This document shows positions 8,384-16,555 of a stretch of 64,000 nucleotides of DNA, piece by piece. Positions within the stretch are counted from its first letter, which is position 1. Every line of letters starts with the position of its first letter. Location: NCBI RefSeq assembly GCF_014694385.1, contig NZ_JAAOCA010000022.1, positions 51,974-115,973 of the forward strand. The letters run 5' to 3'. Below the pieces are notes generated by a model. The model searched no databases. It saw nothing but the letters and a program-made list of their open reading frames with translations, and had not been told where the DNA came from. This DNA is from Pseudomonas typographi. Its GTDB lineage: Bacteria > Pseudomonadota > Gammaproteobacteria > Pseudomonadales > Pseudomonadaceae. Both the position numbers and the translations under genes were made by a program.

Positions 8384-10120
8384 CTAGGCGGCATGCCCGG
8401 GCGCCACGCGCAACCGGTCATAGGCGGTCAGTTCATTGGCGGCCAAGGCCACGACGTAGGGCTCCACCGGCACTTTGCGCGAGGCCATCGTGCCGTCCTC
8501 AGCCTTGTACAGGTGGGTATGGCAGAACCATTCGGCATCGTTGCGCTGTGGGTAATCCACGCGGTGGTGGTACAGCCCCCAACGGCTTTCGGTACGAAAC
8601 AGCGAAGCGCGCGCGGCCATTTCAGCGCAGTCGCGGATCACGCTCACTTCCAGGGCCCGCATCAACTCATGGGGGTTGTGCGCTTTGATGTGCTCGATAT
8701 CCGTGGCGATTTCACCGAAGCGTTGCAGGCCGATTTCCATCTTGCGGGTGACCTTTGGCGGCTGCAGGTAATCGTTGACCATCCGCCGCAATTTGTACTC
8801 CACCTGCGCCGCTGGCAGGCCATGCTCGCGCAGCATGGGCGCGTACACCCGCGCGCGTTCGGCGGCCACTTGGCGTTCGTCGACCGTGGCGTGTTCACGG
8901 CCCGCCACGAAAGCTGCCGCGTTGGCCCCGGCAAAGGCGCCGTAGGTAAACGCCCCGAGCATGTAGTTGTGCGGCACCGCGGCCATGTCGCCGGCGGCAT
9001 ACAGGCCCTTGACGGAAGTTTCGGCATGCTCGTTCACCCACACCCCCGAGGCGCTGTGGCCACTGCAAAAGCCAATCTCGGAGATATGCATCTCGACCAT
9101 CTGCTGGCGGTAGTCAGTGCCGCGCCCAGCGTGGAACTGGCCACGGCTGGGGCGCTCATTGCTGTGCAGAATGGTTTCGATGGTTTGAATGGTTTCTTCG
9201 GCCAAGTGGTTGAGCTTGAGAAACACCGGGCCATTGCCGCTTTCGAGTTCCTGGTGGAACTCCCACATCATTTGCCCGCTCCAGTAATCACATTCGATAA
9301 ACCGCTCGCCCTTGTTATTGGCTGTGTAGCCGCCCAGCGGGCCGGTCACGTAGGCGCAGGCCGGGCCGTTGTAGTCTTTGATCAGCGGGTTGATCTGAAA
9401 ACACTCAAGGTTGGCGAGCTCGGCACCGGCGTGATAGGCCATGGCGTAGCCGTCGCCGGCGTTGGTGGGGTTCTCATAGGTGCCCATCAGGTAGCCTGAA
9501 CTGGGCAGGCCCAGGCGGCCGGCGGCGCCGCAGCAGAGGATCACGGCTTTGGCCTTGATCAGATGAAACGCCGCGGTGCGGCAGTCAAAGCCCATCACGC
9601 CACTGACTGCGCCATCGGCCCCGAGCAACAGCCGGGTGGCGATCACCCGGTTGGTGATCTCTATCCGTGACCGCTTCAACTGCCGGTACAGCACCTTCTT
9701 GATGTCGTGGCCCTCAGGCATCGGCAACACATAGGCGCCCATGTGGTGGACCTTTTTCACCGCATAGTCGCCCGTTTCGTCTTTTTCAAACTTCACCCCC
9801 CAGCGGTCAAGCTGCTCGAGGGTGGTAAAGCTGTTTTGCGCGTAGGCCATCACCGCCGCCTGGTTGACGATTCCATCGTTGGCCACGGTGATTTCACGGG
9901 TGTACTGCTCCGGCGTGGCGTGGCCGGGCACTACGGCGTTATTCAGGCCGTCCATGCCCATGCTGATGGCGCCGCTTCGCTTGACGTTGGCTTTGTCGAG
10001 CAGCAGCACCTTGAGCTCGCGGTTATGCTCCTTGGCCTTGATCGCAGCCATGGGGCCGGCGGTGCCGCCGCCGATCACCACGATGTCGTATTCGCGCTCC
10101 AGGGTGGGAAAGTCGGTCAT
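8384..10120 (-). CDS. AprA-like flavoprotein of the fumarate reductase/succinate dehydrogenase superfamily
   Basis: A 578-residue FAD protein. Dinucleotide-binding motif VVIGGGTAGPMAAIKA is at the N-terminus, AISMGMDGLNNAVVPGHATPEQY resembles the AprA substrate-side region, VILCCGAAGRLGLPSSGY follows, and the C-terminal FAD motif is VKGLYAAGDMAA. A helical C-terminal domain (from about residue 430) and a final ESRWGLYHHRVDYP segment are typical of the superfamily. AprA itself is usually somewhat longer (over 600 residues). No signal peptide is present, so it is cytoplasmic. Its start overlaps the GntR stop by four bases and it is followed at once by the two-cluster ferredoxin. It could reduce or oxidise an adenylylated or sulfonated compound delivered by the ABC importer. 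Confidence 0.85.
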   Translation of the reverse strand: MTDFPTLEREYDIVVIGGGTAGPMAAIKAKEHNRELKVLLLDKANVKRSGAISMGMDGLNNAVVPGHATPEQYTREITVANDGIVNQAAVMAYAQNSFTTLEQLDRWGVKFEKDETGDYAVKKVHHMGAYVLPMPEGHDIKKVLYRQLKRSRIEITNRVIATRLLLGADGAVSGVMGFDCRTAAFHLIKAKAVILCCGAAGRLGLPSSGYLMGTYENPTNAGDGYAMAYHAGAELANLECFQINPLIKDYNGPACAYVTGPLGGYTANNKGERFIECDYWSGQMMWEFHQELESGNGPVFLKLNHLAEETIQTIETILHSNERPSRGQFHAGRGTDYRQQMVEMHISEIGFCSGHSASGVWVNEHAETSVKGLYAAGDMAAVPHNYMLGAFTYGAFAGANAAAFVAGREHATVDERQVAAERARVYAPMLREHGLPAAQVEYKLRRMVNDYLQPPKVTRKMEIGLQRFGEIATDIEHIKAHNPHELMRALEVSVIRDCAEMAARASLFRTESRWGLYHHRVDYPQRNDAEWFCHTHLYKAEDGTMASRKVPVEPYVVALAANELTAYDRLRVAPGHAA

Positions 10121-10878
10121 TGCGGGGCCCCCTTATGGCGGTCGATGCGCAGGCGGTACTGGAACGCATCGCCGCGGTAGTAAAGAAACTCGTAGTCCAG
10201 TGGCGCACCCTGGGTATCGTGGGTCAAACGCTCGATACGCATGACCGGTGCGCCGTCCTCCACCGCCAAGGCCTGGGCCAGCTCCGGGTCGGCAAGGATG
10301 GCGTCCACTGCCAGGTCGGCGTGGCCCAGGGCAATGCCGGCGTCGTTTTCAAGGATTAGAAAAATGTCGCGGCTGGCAAGGTCGGCGCGCTCCAGCAGCG
10401 GCTTGAGCGAGGCTGGCAGGTAGGTGACTTCCAGCGAAACCGCCTCGCGGTTGATCAAGCGTACCCGTTTGATCTGCAGCACCGAGGCCCCTTCCTTCAC
10501 CCGCAGGCGCTGTGCAACCTGGGCGCTGGCCGGTACCAAGCGTAGGCTGCGCACTCGGTTGAACACCTCGAACCCCTGGGCTTGTACCGACTCGCCCAGC
10601 CCCTGCAGGGTGGTCACGTTCTGGAACGCCTTGGGCTTGGCGACGAAAGTGCCCTTGCCCGGGATCTTGAAGATCAGCCCCTCTTTTTGCAGGTCGCCCA
10701 AGGCCTGGCGCACGGTGATGCGGCTGACCGAAAACAAGGCGCACAGTTGGTGCTCGGACGGTACCTTGCTCATGGGTGGGTAGGTGCCCTCCAGGATACG
10801 CTGGCGTAAGGTGTCCTTGAGCTGGGTGAACAGCGGCACAGGGGACAGGGGCAAAAGCTGGGGCATGGCAACACTCAT
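10117..10878 (-). CDS. GntR-family regulator, HutC/FarR subfamily
   Basis: A 253-residue one-component regulator. The winged helix covers about residues 14-80 (VPLFTQLKDTLRQRILEG, VPSEHQLCALFSVSRITVRQALGDL, GKGTFVA). The UTRA ligand domain covers about 95-245 (LRVKEGASVLQIKRVRL, SLEVTYLP, MRIERLTHD, DYEFLYYRGDAFQYRL). It is the first gene of the operon and overlaps the flavoprotein gene by four bases, so it is co-expressed with its targets and likely autoregulated by a ligand from the pathway. An imperfect palindrome sits directly at its start codon. Confidence 0.92.
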   Translation of the reverse strand: MSVAMPQLLPLSPVPLFTQLKDTLRQRILEGTYPPMSKVPSEHQLCALFSVSRITVRQALGDLQKEGLIFKIPGKGTFVAKPKAFQNVTTLQGLGESVQAQGFEVFNRVRSLRLVPASAQVAQRLRVKEGASVLQIKRVRLINREAVSLEVTYLPASLKPLLERADLASRDIFLILENDAGIALGHADLAVDAILADPELAQALAVEDGAPVMRIERLTHDTQGAPLDYEFLYYRGDAFQYRLRIDRHKGAPQ

Positions 10879-10896
10879 AACTTGTCATAACAGGTT
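10879..10896. promoter_or_regulatory. Candidate GntR operator at the operon start
   Basis: AACTTGT-CATA-ACAGGTT is a 7+7 inverted repeat with one mismatch. It touches the GntR start codon, where binding would block transcription or translation of the whole operon. The assignment rests on symmetry and position only. Confidence 0.45.
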
Positions 10897-10944
10897 GTGG
10901 GATAAATCTAGTAGTGCCCGTACTTATTGCTAAATACTATTTTT

Positions 10945-10958
10945 CCATAAGGTTATGG
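10945..10958. promoter_or_regulatory. Perfect palindrome CCATAA-GG-TTATGG in the divergent promoter region
   Basis: A 6+6 perfect inverted repeat in an AT-rich stretch about 67 bases upstream of the GntR start and 160 bases upstream of the divergent MDR gene. It could be a second regulator site for either direction. Confidence 0.35.
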
Positions 10959-11117
10959 CGCTATTGCATCGGGGGCCATACGGTTGTCGGCAGGCATGTA
11001 ATCAATCAAAAGGCTGTACCCACACGCACCGGCCGAGTAACCACGGGATTTTTTTGCACGTCCGCCCTGCCTTGGCCCTCTACACTGATGACCATTCAGA
11101 GGCAGAGGAGACCTACC

Positions 11118-12131
11118 ATGAAAGCCATTACCGTGCGCACCCCAGGCGGGCTTGACCACCTGGCGCTAAGCGACTTGCCGGACCCGGGCCAACCAGGGGC
11201 GGGGCAGATCCGCGTGGCGTTGCATGCCACTTCGCTGAATTTTCACGACCTGCTTGTCGCCAATGGCAGTAGCCCAACGGCGGATGGCCGCGTGCTGATG
11301 GCCGATGGTGCCGGGGTGGTCGAGGCGGTGGGCCCTGGTGTGGCCGAATTCAAACCCGGCGACCACGTGGTCTCGGGGTTTTTTCCACACTGGCTGGCCG
11401 GCTCCGCCTTCACCGAGGTGGGCAACTTCGGCGGCACACCGGGCGATGGTATCGATGGCTTTGCCTGCGAATTCGCCGTGCGCGCGGCCACTGACTTCAC
11501 CCACGCACCCAAGGGCTGGAGCCATGCCGAAGCCGCCACCATCACCACCGCCGGCCTTACCGCGTGGCGCGCGCTGGTAGGCGACGGCCGGCTCAAGGCG
11601 GGCGATACAGTACTGACCCTTGGTACTGGCGGGGTGTCTATCGCCGCGCTGCAAATCGCCAAGATGATGGGGGCGCGCGTGATCATCAGTTCTTCTTCAG
11701 ACGCTAAACTCGAGCGCGCCCGGCAGCTCGGCGCCGATGAAACCATCAACTACCGTAGCCAGCCGCAGTGGGCCGAGCAGGTGCAAGCGTTGACCGGTGG
11801 CCGGGGTGTGGACCACGTGATCGAATTGGGCGGGCCCGGTACGCTGGCGCAGTCGATCAAGGCCGTGCGGGTGGGCGGGCACATCTCGCTGATCGGTGTA
11901 CTGACCGGGCGCCAGGGTGAAGTGCCCACGGCATTGCTGATGGCCAAGCAGGTGCGCTTGCAGGGCTTGATCGTGGGCAACCGCCGCCAGCAGCAGGCGT
12001 ACGTGGCTGCGCTGGAGCAAGCGGGCGTGCGGCCCGTAATCGACCGAACTTTCGCCCTGGAGCAACTGGCCGATGCATTCGCCCTGCAGGCCAGCGGTGA
12101 GCATTTCGGTAAAATCTGCGTGCAGTGGTAA
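11118..12131 (+). CDS. Zinc-independent medium-chain dehydrogenase/quinone reductase-like
   Basis: A 337-residue MDR-superfamily NAD(P)H oxidoreductase. The N-terminal GroES-like domain (MKAITVRTPGGLDHLALS, SLNFHDLLVANG, DGAGVVEAVGPGV, FKPGDHVVSGFF) is followed by a Rossmann domain with LTLGTGGVSIAALQIAKMMGARVI. The four-Cys structural zinc loop and catalytic zinc ligands of alcohol dehydrogenases are absent, so a quinone or enone reductase role is likely. The ATG at 11118 has an AGGAG Shine-Dalgarno eight bases upstream; the frame is open upstream but without such a signal. It is transcribed away from the GntR operon and probably stands alone. Confidence 0.85.
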   Translation: MKAITVRTPGGLDHLALSDLPDPGQPGAGQIRVALHATSLNFHDLLVANGSSPTADGRVLMADGAGVVEAVGPGVAEFKPGDHVVSGFFPHWLAGSAFTEVGNFGGTPGDGIDGFACEFAVRAATDFTHAPKGWSHAEAATITTAGLTAWRALVGDGRLKAGDTVLTLGTGGVSIAALQIAKMMGARVIISSSSDAKLERARQLGADETINYRSQPQWAEQVQALTGGRGVDHVIELGGPGTLAQSIKAVRVGGHISLIGVLTGRQGEVPTALLMAKQVRLQGLIVGNRRQQQAYVAALEQAGVRPVIDRTFALEQLADAFALQASGEHFGKICVQW

Positions 12132-12139
12132 GCCGGCTT

Positions 12140-12790
12140 TCAGCGCACCCCTGGCACCAGCAGGTCCGGCTGCTTGCACTGGCCCTTTAGCGCCTGCCCG
12201 CAATCGGTGGGCGCCAGGGCCTTGTTCAGGCACACGCGCACTTCGCGCAACTGGTTACGTGTGCAATACACCGCGATCCCCCCTGCTGGAATGCCAGGGT
12301 TGTGTTGTTGAAACAGGGCCTTGACCGCTTGCGCCGATAACCGCCGCGCGTTCGGTGCCGGTTGCAGCTCGGGCGGTATCGTGACCTTGGCCAGCGCCCG
12401 GTCGGCCGCGTCGAAATAGCCGCGCGCGCCGAGCCCGCTGCAGGTGCCGTGCTTTTTCCACTCGTGTTCCAGCAGCTCCGGGGAAGGGTACATTGCCATG
12501 CCCTGGGCGCGCTCATCGGCGGTCAGCGCCGTGATGGGTGCGCAAAACTGCGGCCAGCGGTTGTTGGCGAACTGCGGCCATAGGCCATGCAGCACAAAGC
12601 CGTAACCCTTGCCGCTGCATTGCGCATCCTGGGGCTTGGCCAAGCAGTAACTGGGCGACCAGGACAAACTCAATACATAGAAATCGAACACCCCAGCGGC
12701 ATCCAGTGGCGCGGGCGAGGGGCCACGCGCCTGGGCAGCGGCGGCGAGCAGGCCAATCAGCGGCAGGGCAAGTGATAAGCGTGTGGGCAT
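12140..12790 (-). CDS. Ribonuclease T2 family protein, secreted/periplasmic
   Basis: A 216-residue protein with a signal peptide (MPTRLSLALPLIGLLAAAAQA). Both T2 active-site boxes are present: FVLHGLWPQ (CAS I) and EWKKHGTC (CAS II), each with its catalytic His, plus an even set of Cys for disulfides. It should degrade RNA to 3'-phosphates in the periplasm, like E. coli RNase I. The Met at 12790 was chosen because it starts the signal sequence; the longer upstream frame encodes no sensible leader. It converges on the MDR gene with an 8-base gap. Confidence 0.9.
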   Translation of the reverse strand: MPTRLSLALPLIGLLAAAAQARGPSPAPLDAAGVFDFYVLSLSWSPSYCLAKPQDAQCSGKGYGFVLHGLWPQFANNRWPQFCAPITALTADERAQGMAMYPSPELLEHEWKKHGTCSGLGARGYFDAADRALAKVTIPPELQPAPNARRLSAQAVKALFQQHNPGIPAGGIAVYCTRNQLREVRVCLNKALAPTDCGQALKGQCKQPDLLVPGVR

Positions 12791-12982
12791 GGGCGGGGGT
12801 GCTGCGCGGCGTCGGAGGCCGCACCATAGCGCCGCGCAGGCGGCCCAGCCAGCACAATTGCATGGTATTACCGGCGCGGCCACCGAGACAGGGTGACGAA
12901 TGCCGCGCAAAGCCGCAAAATAGCTCGCTTTGACCATTGCCGAGTTTCTCCCCATGCCATCGAGATTGGACCCGCCGCCCCT

Positions 12983-13873
12983 ATGCTAATGCGCCTGATG
13001 CTGCTAGGCGGCGGCAGCGCGCTGGGCCAAGCGCTGATCCGCCTGGGGGCCGAAGAAGACATCAGTTTTCTCGCCCCGCGCCCACCCGAGGCGGGCTGGG
13101 ACGCTGCAAGCCTTGCTCAATTGCTCGACGATACGCGCCCCGACGCGCTGATCAACCTGGCCTACTATTACGACTGGTTCCAGGCCGAGGCCGTGCCGCC
13201 GGCGCGCCTCAAGGCCCAGCAGCAAGGCATGGAACGCCTGGCGCAACTGTGCGAGCAGCATGGCGTGGTGCTGGTGCAGCCTTCGAGCTACCGAGTATTC
13301 GATGGCGCCCGGGCCACCGCCTACAGCGAAAAGGACGAACCACTGCCGTTGGGCGAGCGTGGCCAGGCGCTGTGGCACATTGAGCAACAGGTGCAAGCGG
13401 TTTGCCCGCAGCATGTGATGCTGCGTTTCGGCTGGTTGCTCGATGAAAGCAGTGACGGCAACCTGGGGCGCTTCCTGGCAAGGGCCGAACAGCCCCAACC
13501 GCTGTGGCTGGCCGATGACCGCCGCGGTAACCCGACCCCGGTGGACGATGCCGCGCGGGTGATCCTTTCGGTGCTTAAACAGCTCGATTGCGATGCGCCG
13601 CTGTGGGGCACCTACCATTACGCGGGCAACGAGGCCACTACTGCGCTAGCGTTGGGCCAGGCCATTCTGGCCGAGGCCGAGGCGGCGGGTGTGCGCCGGT
13701 TCAACGCCGAACAACTGAGCGCCCGAGCCCACGCCGCCTGCGATGATGCCCTGGAGGAACCGCAGCACGCGGTGCTTGCCTGCAAAAAAATCTTACATAC
13801 CTTCGGTATCAAACCGCGCGCCTGGCGTGCGGGGTTGCCGGCATTATTGGAGCGTTATTTCCGCCATGGCTGA
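12983..13873 (+). CDS. RfbD-like SDR, sugar-nucleotide reductase family
   Basis: A 296-residue NAD(P)-binding protein related to dTDP-4-dehydrorhamnose reductase. It has LMLLGGGSALGQAL at the N-terminus, DTRPDALINLAYYYD, VLVQPSSYRVFDG, EQQVQAVCPQHVMLRFGWLLD, and a late GTYHYAGNEATT segment. The usual YxxxK pair of RfbD is not obvious, so catalysis is uncertain. ATG at 12983 or the in-frame ATG at 12989 could be the start; neither has a strong SD. It overlaps the downstream epimerase gene by eight bases, so the two form an operon, probably for nucleotide-sugar processing. The true substrate is unknown. Confidence 0.75.
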   Translation: MLMRLMLLGGGSALGQALIRLGAEEDISFLAPRPPEAGWDAASLAQLLDDTRPDALINLAYYYDWFQAEAVPPARLKAQQQGMERLAQLCEQHGVVLVQPSSYRVFDGARATAYSEKDEPLPLGERGQALWHIEQQVQAVCPQHVMLRFGWLLDESSDGNLGRFLARAEQPQPLWLADDRRGNPTPVDDAARVILSVLKQLDCDAPLWGTYHYAGNEATTALALGQAILAEAEAAGVRRFNAEQLSARAHAACDDALEEPQHAVLACKKILHTFGIKPRAWRAGLPALLERYFRHG

Positions 13874-14795
13874 GGCTACCGTCCTGATCACTGGCGGGGC
13901 GGGCTTCATCGGCTCGCACCTAGCCGACACACTGCTCGCCAAAGGGTATGCGGTACGCGTGCTGGACGACTTTTCCAGCGGTAAGCGTGAAAACCTAGAC
14001 TTGGCCCACCCGGGCCTTTCGCTATTCCCAGGTAACGTAGCCGATGCGGCACTGGTGGAGCGCGCCATAGAGGGCTGCAGCGCGGTAGTGCACCTGGCTG
14101 CCGTGGCATCGGTGCAGGCCTCGGTGGATGACCCGGTGAAAACCCACCAGAGCAACTTCATCGGCAGCCTCAATGTGTGTGAGGCCATGCGCAAGGCCGG
14201 TGTGCGCCGAGTGGTGTACGCCTCCAGCGCCGCCGTATATGGCAATAACGGTGAGGGCGTGGCGGTGCGCGAGAGCACACCGAAGGCCCCGTTAACGCCC
14301 TACGCATCGGATAAGCTCGCCAGCGAATACTATTTCGAATTCTACGCTCGCGAGCATGGGCTGGAACCGGCGATCTTCCGTTTCTTCAACATCTATGGCC
14401 CGCGCCAAGACCCTTCGTCGCCGTATTCCGGGGTTATCAGTATTTTCGCCGAGCGCGCGCTGACCAACAGGCCCATCACCGTGTATGGCGATGGCGAGCA
14501 AACCCGGGATTTTTTCTACGTAGAAGATTTGACTGACGTGTTGGTACAAGCCATCGAGCGGCCTGAAGTGGTCCAGGGGGCGGTGAATGTGGGCCTGGGC
14601 CACGCCACATCGCTCAACGACCTGCTGGCGGCCTTGGAAACCGTGGTCGGCAGCCTGCCAGCGCTGAACCACGAAGCCCCCCGGGGCGGTGACATCCGCC
14701 ATTCGCGGGCCAACAACCAGAGGTTGCGCGAAGGTTATACCTTGAAAACGCCAACGCCGCTGACCGAAGGGCTGCGGCGTTTGATCGGGGGATAA
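13866..14795 (+). CDS. NAD-dependent epimerase/dehydratase, UDP-hexose 4-epimerase-like
   Basis: A 309-residue extended SDR. It shows TGGAGFIGSHLADTLL, VVHLAAVASVQASVDDP, the catalytic Ser/Tyr/Lys set in YASSAAVYG and PYASDKLASEYY, FRFFNIYGPRQDP and YGDGEQTRDFFYVEDL. This matches GalE/WbpP-type UDP-sugar 4-epimerases. The ATG at 13866 overlaps the end of the RfbD-like gene, and a well-formed N-terminal Rossmann motif begins seven residues later. It probably supplies a UDP-sugar for surface polysaccharide; substrate specificity (Glc or GlcNAc) is not resolvable. Confidence 0.88.
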   Translation: MAEATVLITGGAGFIGSHLADTLLAKGYAVRVLDDFSSGKRENLDLAHPGLSLFPGNVADAALVERAIEGCSAVVHLAAVASVQASVDDPVKTHQSNFIGSLNVCEAMRKAGVRRVVYASSAAVYGNNGEGVAVRESTPKAPLTPYASDKLASEYYFEFYAREHGLEPAIFRFFNIYGPRQDPSSPYSGVISIFAERALTNRPITVYGDGEQTRDFFYVEDLTDVLVQAIERPEVVQGAVNVGLGHATSLNDLLAALETVVGSLPALNHEAPRGGDIRHSRANNQRLREGYTLKTPTPLTEGLRRLIGG

Positions 14796-14807
14796 AAAGG
14801 TGCCAGA

Positions 14808-14845
14808 AGCGGCAAGCATTGGCCTGTTAACTGCCGCTTGCCGCT
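14808..14845 (+). terminator. Hairpin after the epimerase gene
   Basis: AGCGGCAAGC (14808-14817) pairs perfectly with GCTTGCCGCT (14836-14845), 13 bases past the stop codon. There is no T-run, so termination strength is doubtful. Confidence 0.45.
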
Positions 14846-14892
14846 ACCCCATAGCGTCTCAGGCCTTGGCTGCGCCCTTTGGACGGTCCGTT

Positions 14893-14929
14893 TTGTTGCC
14901 GGGCGGCACCGCGCCATGCCCGACAACAA
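14893..14929. terminator. Long hairpin between convergent epimerase and OmpW genes
   Basis: TTGTTGCCGGGC (14893-14904) pairs with GCCCGACAACAA (14918-14929), 12 pairs with one G-U on one strand. It sits between two convergent genes and can act for both, although neither side has a clear T-tract. Confidence 0.5.
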
Positions 14930-14971
14930 CCTTCCCGGGTCAATGCTCGTGCGAACGTCTAAGGCACCCCA

Positions 14972-15652
14972 CTAGAACTTATACCCAAGCCCGACCATAT
15001 ACACCCAAGGGTCTACTTCCACATTTACCTTGGTCTGGCTCACGGCCAGGGCCGTTGGGCCGTCTACGGTGGCCTTGGTGTTGATGTCTACGTACCACAC
15101 CGCGGCGTTGAACAGCAGGTGGTCGGTCAGTTGGTAGTCGAACCCCAGTTGCCCGGCCAGGCCTACGGAATCTTGCAGCTTCAGGTTACTGAAGCCCTGT
15201 TGCTTGCGCTGGCTGCTGAGGTCTTCGTCATAGAACAGCGTGTAGTTGATGCCGACGCCGCCATAGGGCTGGAATTTCGAGGTAGGCGCCAGCGGGTAGT
15301 ACTGCAGCGACAACGTAGGGGGCAGTTGCTTGATGTCGGCCAGTTTGCCGTCCAGGCCAGCGCCTTTAACCCCTACGGTGTGCTGGAAGGGCGTGGCGGC
15401 CAGCAGTTCGATACCCACGTGGTCGGTGAGCATGTAGGCAAAGGCCAGGCCTAGCTGGGTGTCGCTGTCCAAGGTGGCTTTGGTGCCGCTGACCCTGGCG
15501 CCGTCGGTGCGCAGCGCGCCGCTGTCTTCATTGGGGGCGGTGGTGGCAGCCCCTGCGCGGATGATGAAGTCGCCCGCTTGGTGGGCCTGGGCAGCAGGGG
15601 AGGCAGCTAGCGCGAGGGCGGTGAGCGTGGCGCCGAGCAATACGGTTTTCAT
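14972..15652 (-). CDS. oprG: OmpW/OprG family outer-membrane protein
   Basis: A 226-residue eight-stranded beta-barrel protein. It has the signal peptide MKTVLLGATLTALALAASPAAQA and then HQAGDFIIRAGAATTAPNEDSG, LDSDTQLGLAFAYMLTDHVGIELLAATPF, SLQYYPLAPTSKFQPYGGVGINYT and a C-terminal WVYMVGLGYKF ending in Phe, as expected for BAM-inserted proteins. OmpW/OprG forms a narrow hydrophobic channel in the outer membrane. An Anr/Fnr-like box and a TTGACA-type promoter lie upstream. In P. aeruginosa oprG is Anr-controlled, which supports the name. The Met at 15652 starts the signal peptide. Confidence 0.9.
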   Translation of the reverse strand: MKTVLLGATLTALALAASPAAQAHQAGDFIIRAGAATTAPNEDSGALRTDGARVSGTKATLDSDTQLGLAFAYMLTDHVGIELLAATPFQHTVGVKGAGLDGKLADIKQLPPTLSLQYYPLAPTSKFQPYGGVGINYTLFYDEDLSSQRKQQGFSNLKLQDSVGLAGQLGFDYQLTDHLLFNAAVWYVDINTKATVDGPTALAVSQTKVNVEVDPWVYMVGLGYKF

Positions 15653-15702
15653 GGGGGCTCCAATGACAATGCGAAAATCTATAAGTGCCATGGTAGGTGC
15701 CC

Positions 15703-15730
15703 TGTCAAACCTTCCCTTGATCTAACTCAA
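15703..15730 (-). promoter_or_regulatory. Anr/Fnr-like box and promoter upstream of oprG
   Basis: On the minus strand, TTGAG-TTAG-ATCAA (15717-15730) matches the Anr/Fnr consensus TTGAT-N4-ATCAA at 9 of 10 positions. It is followed by a perfect TTGACA (15703-15708) with TTATAG or TATAGA 18-19 bases further. A TACCAT placed about 31 bases from the box centre would fit a class II Anr promoter. The box is 65-78 bases from the start codon. Confidence 0.6.
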
Positions 15731-15928
15731 TGAAACAGGCGGTTACAGCGCGGGCGGCGGATATCTTAGTACGCCTGCGGGTATTGGCTAACCCACACCG
15801 CGCAAGGCGTTAGCGTGACGGTAGTAGGTACAACCCCGTACGCGCTGGCGCGATGTTATAACCACTATCGTTGGCGGGCCAGCACGGCCTGGGTTAAGGT
15901 CGTTAACCCGATAACCAGGGCGAGCACC

Positions 15929-16270
15929 ATGATCCGAATACGTGGCACCATTGGGCAATGGCCCGTCGACCTCAGTGTTGAGTTGGAGAGCGTGGATTGG
16001 CAACGTTTGGCCGCGCAGGTTACGCCGGCGGTGGCTGAAGCGCCGGCGGCCAGTACGCCGCGTGCCGGGCAGGATGATGCCTTATGGGCCAATGCCCTGC
16101 GCTTGGTCGAGCAGGCCGGGCGCATCAATGGGCCGGCGCTGATGGAACAGCTCGAAAGCCTGGCTGGCAACGCCACGGCGGCCAAGCGCCTGCTGGTTCG
16201 CCTGCGCCATTGCCCCCAAGTGCGCGTGCTCACGCAAGCAGACGCGCCGTTATATTGCTGGCAGGGCTAG
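15929..16270 (+). CDS. Small conserved-type protein of unknown function
   Basis: A 113-residue protein starting MIRIRGTIGQWPVDLSVELE at 15929; the frame is open upstream but the preceding part is low-quality. The N-terminal half (IGQWPVDLSVELESVDWQRLAAQ) is followed by an Ala/Pro-rich linker and a helical C-terminal half (DDALWANALRLVEQAGRINGPALMEQLESLAGNATAAKRLLVRLRHCPQ given here only as key words: helical, Arg/Leu-rich). No signal peptide, membrane helix or known catalytic motif is visible. It is divergent from oprG and stands alone. I do not recognise its function. Confidence 0.6.
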   Translation: MIRIRGTIGQWPVDLSVELESVDWQRLAAQVTPAVAEAPAASTPRAGQDDALWANALRLVEQAGRINGPALMEQLESLAGNATAAKRLLVRLRHCPQVRVLTQADAPLYCWQG

Positions 16271-16555
16271 CGCGGCTTTTTTGATAAGTGTGTACAACAA
16301 CCAACCTATGCCTTTGGCTGCCTGGCAACACGGCCAGCAAACAAAAGGCACCGTCAAAAAGGGGACGGTCACCTTCTGAAACACCCGCCGGGGGCTCGCG
16401 AATAACCAGAATTAAATAATGCAGCGGCTGCCGATCACCTTCCACCTATGCGGAACCCCAACCGTGGCAAGGACAGGGTGCCATGTAACAAAAGCGCCCA
16501 TACGAACCACCACAGGCGAGGCTGAATTTACCGAGTGGTGTGTTTAGACGCCACG

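Noticed and set aside
8393..9499. A 368-codon plus-strand open frame inside the AprA-like gene
   Set aside because: Antisense shadow of a gene with clear FAD motifs.
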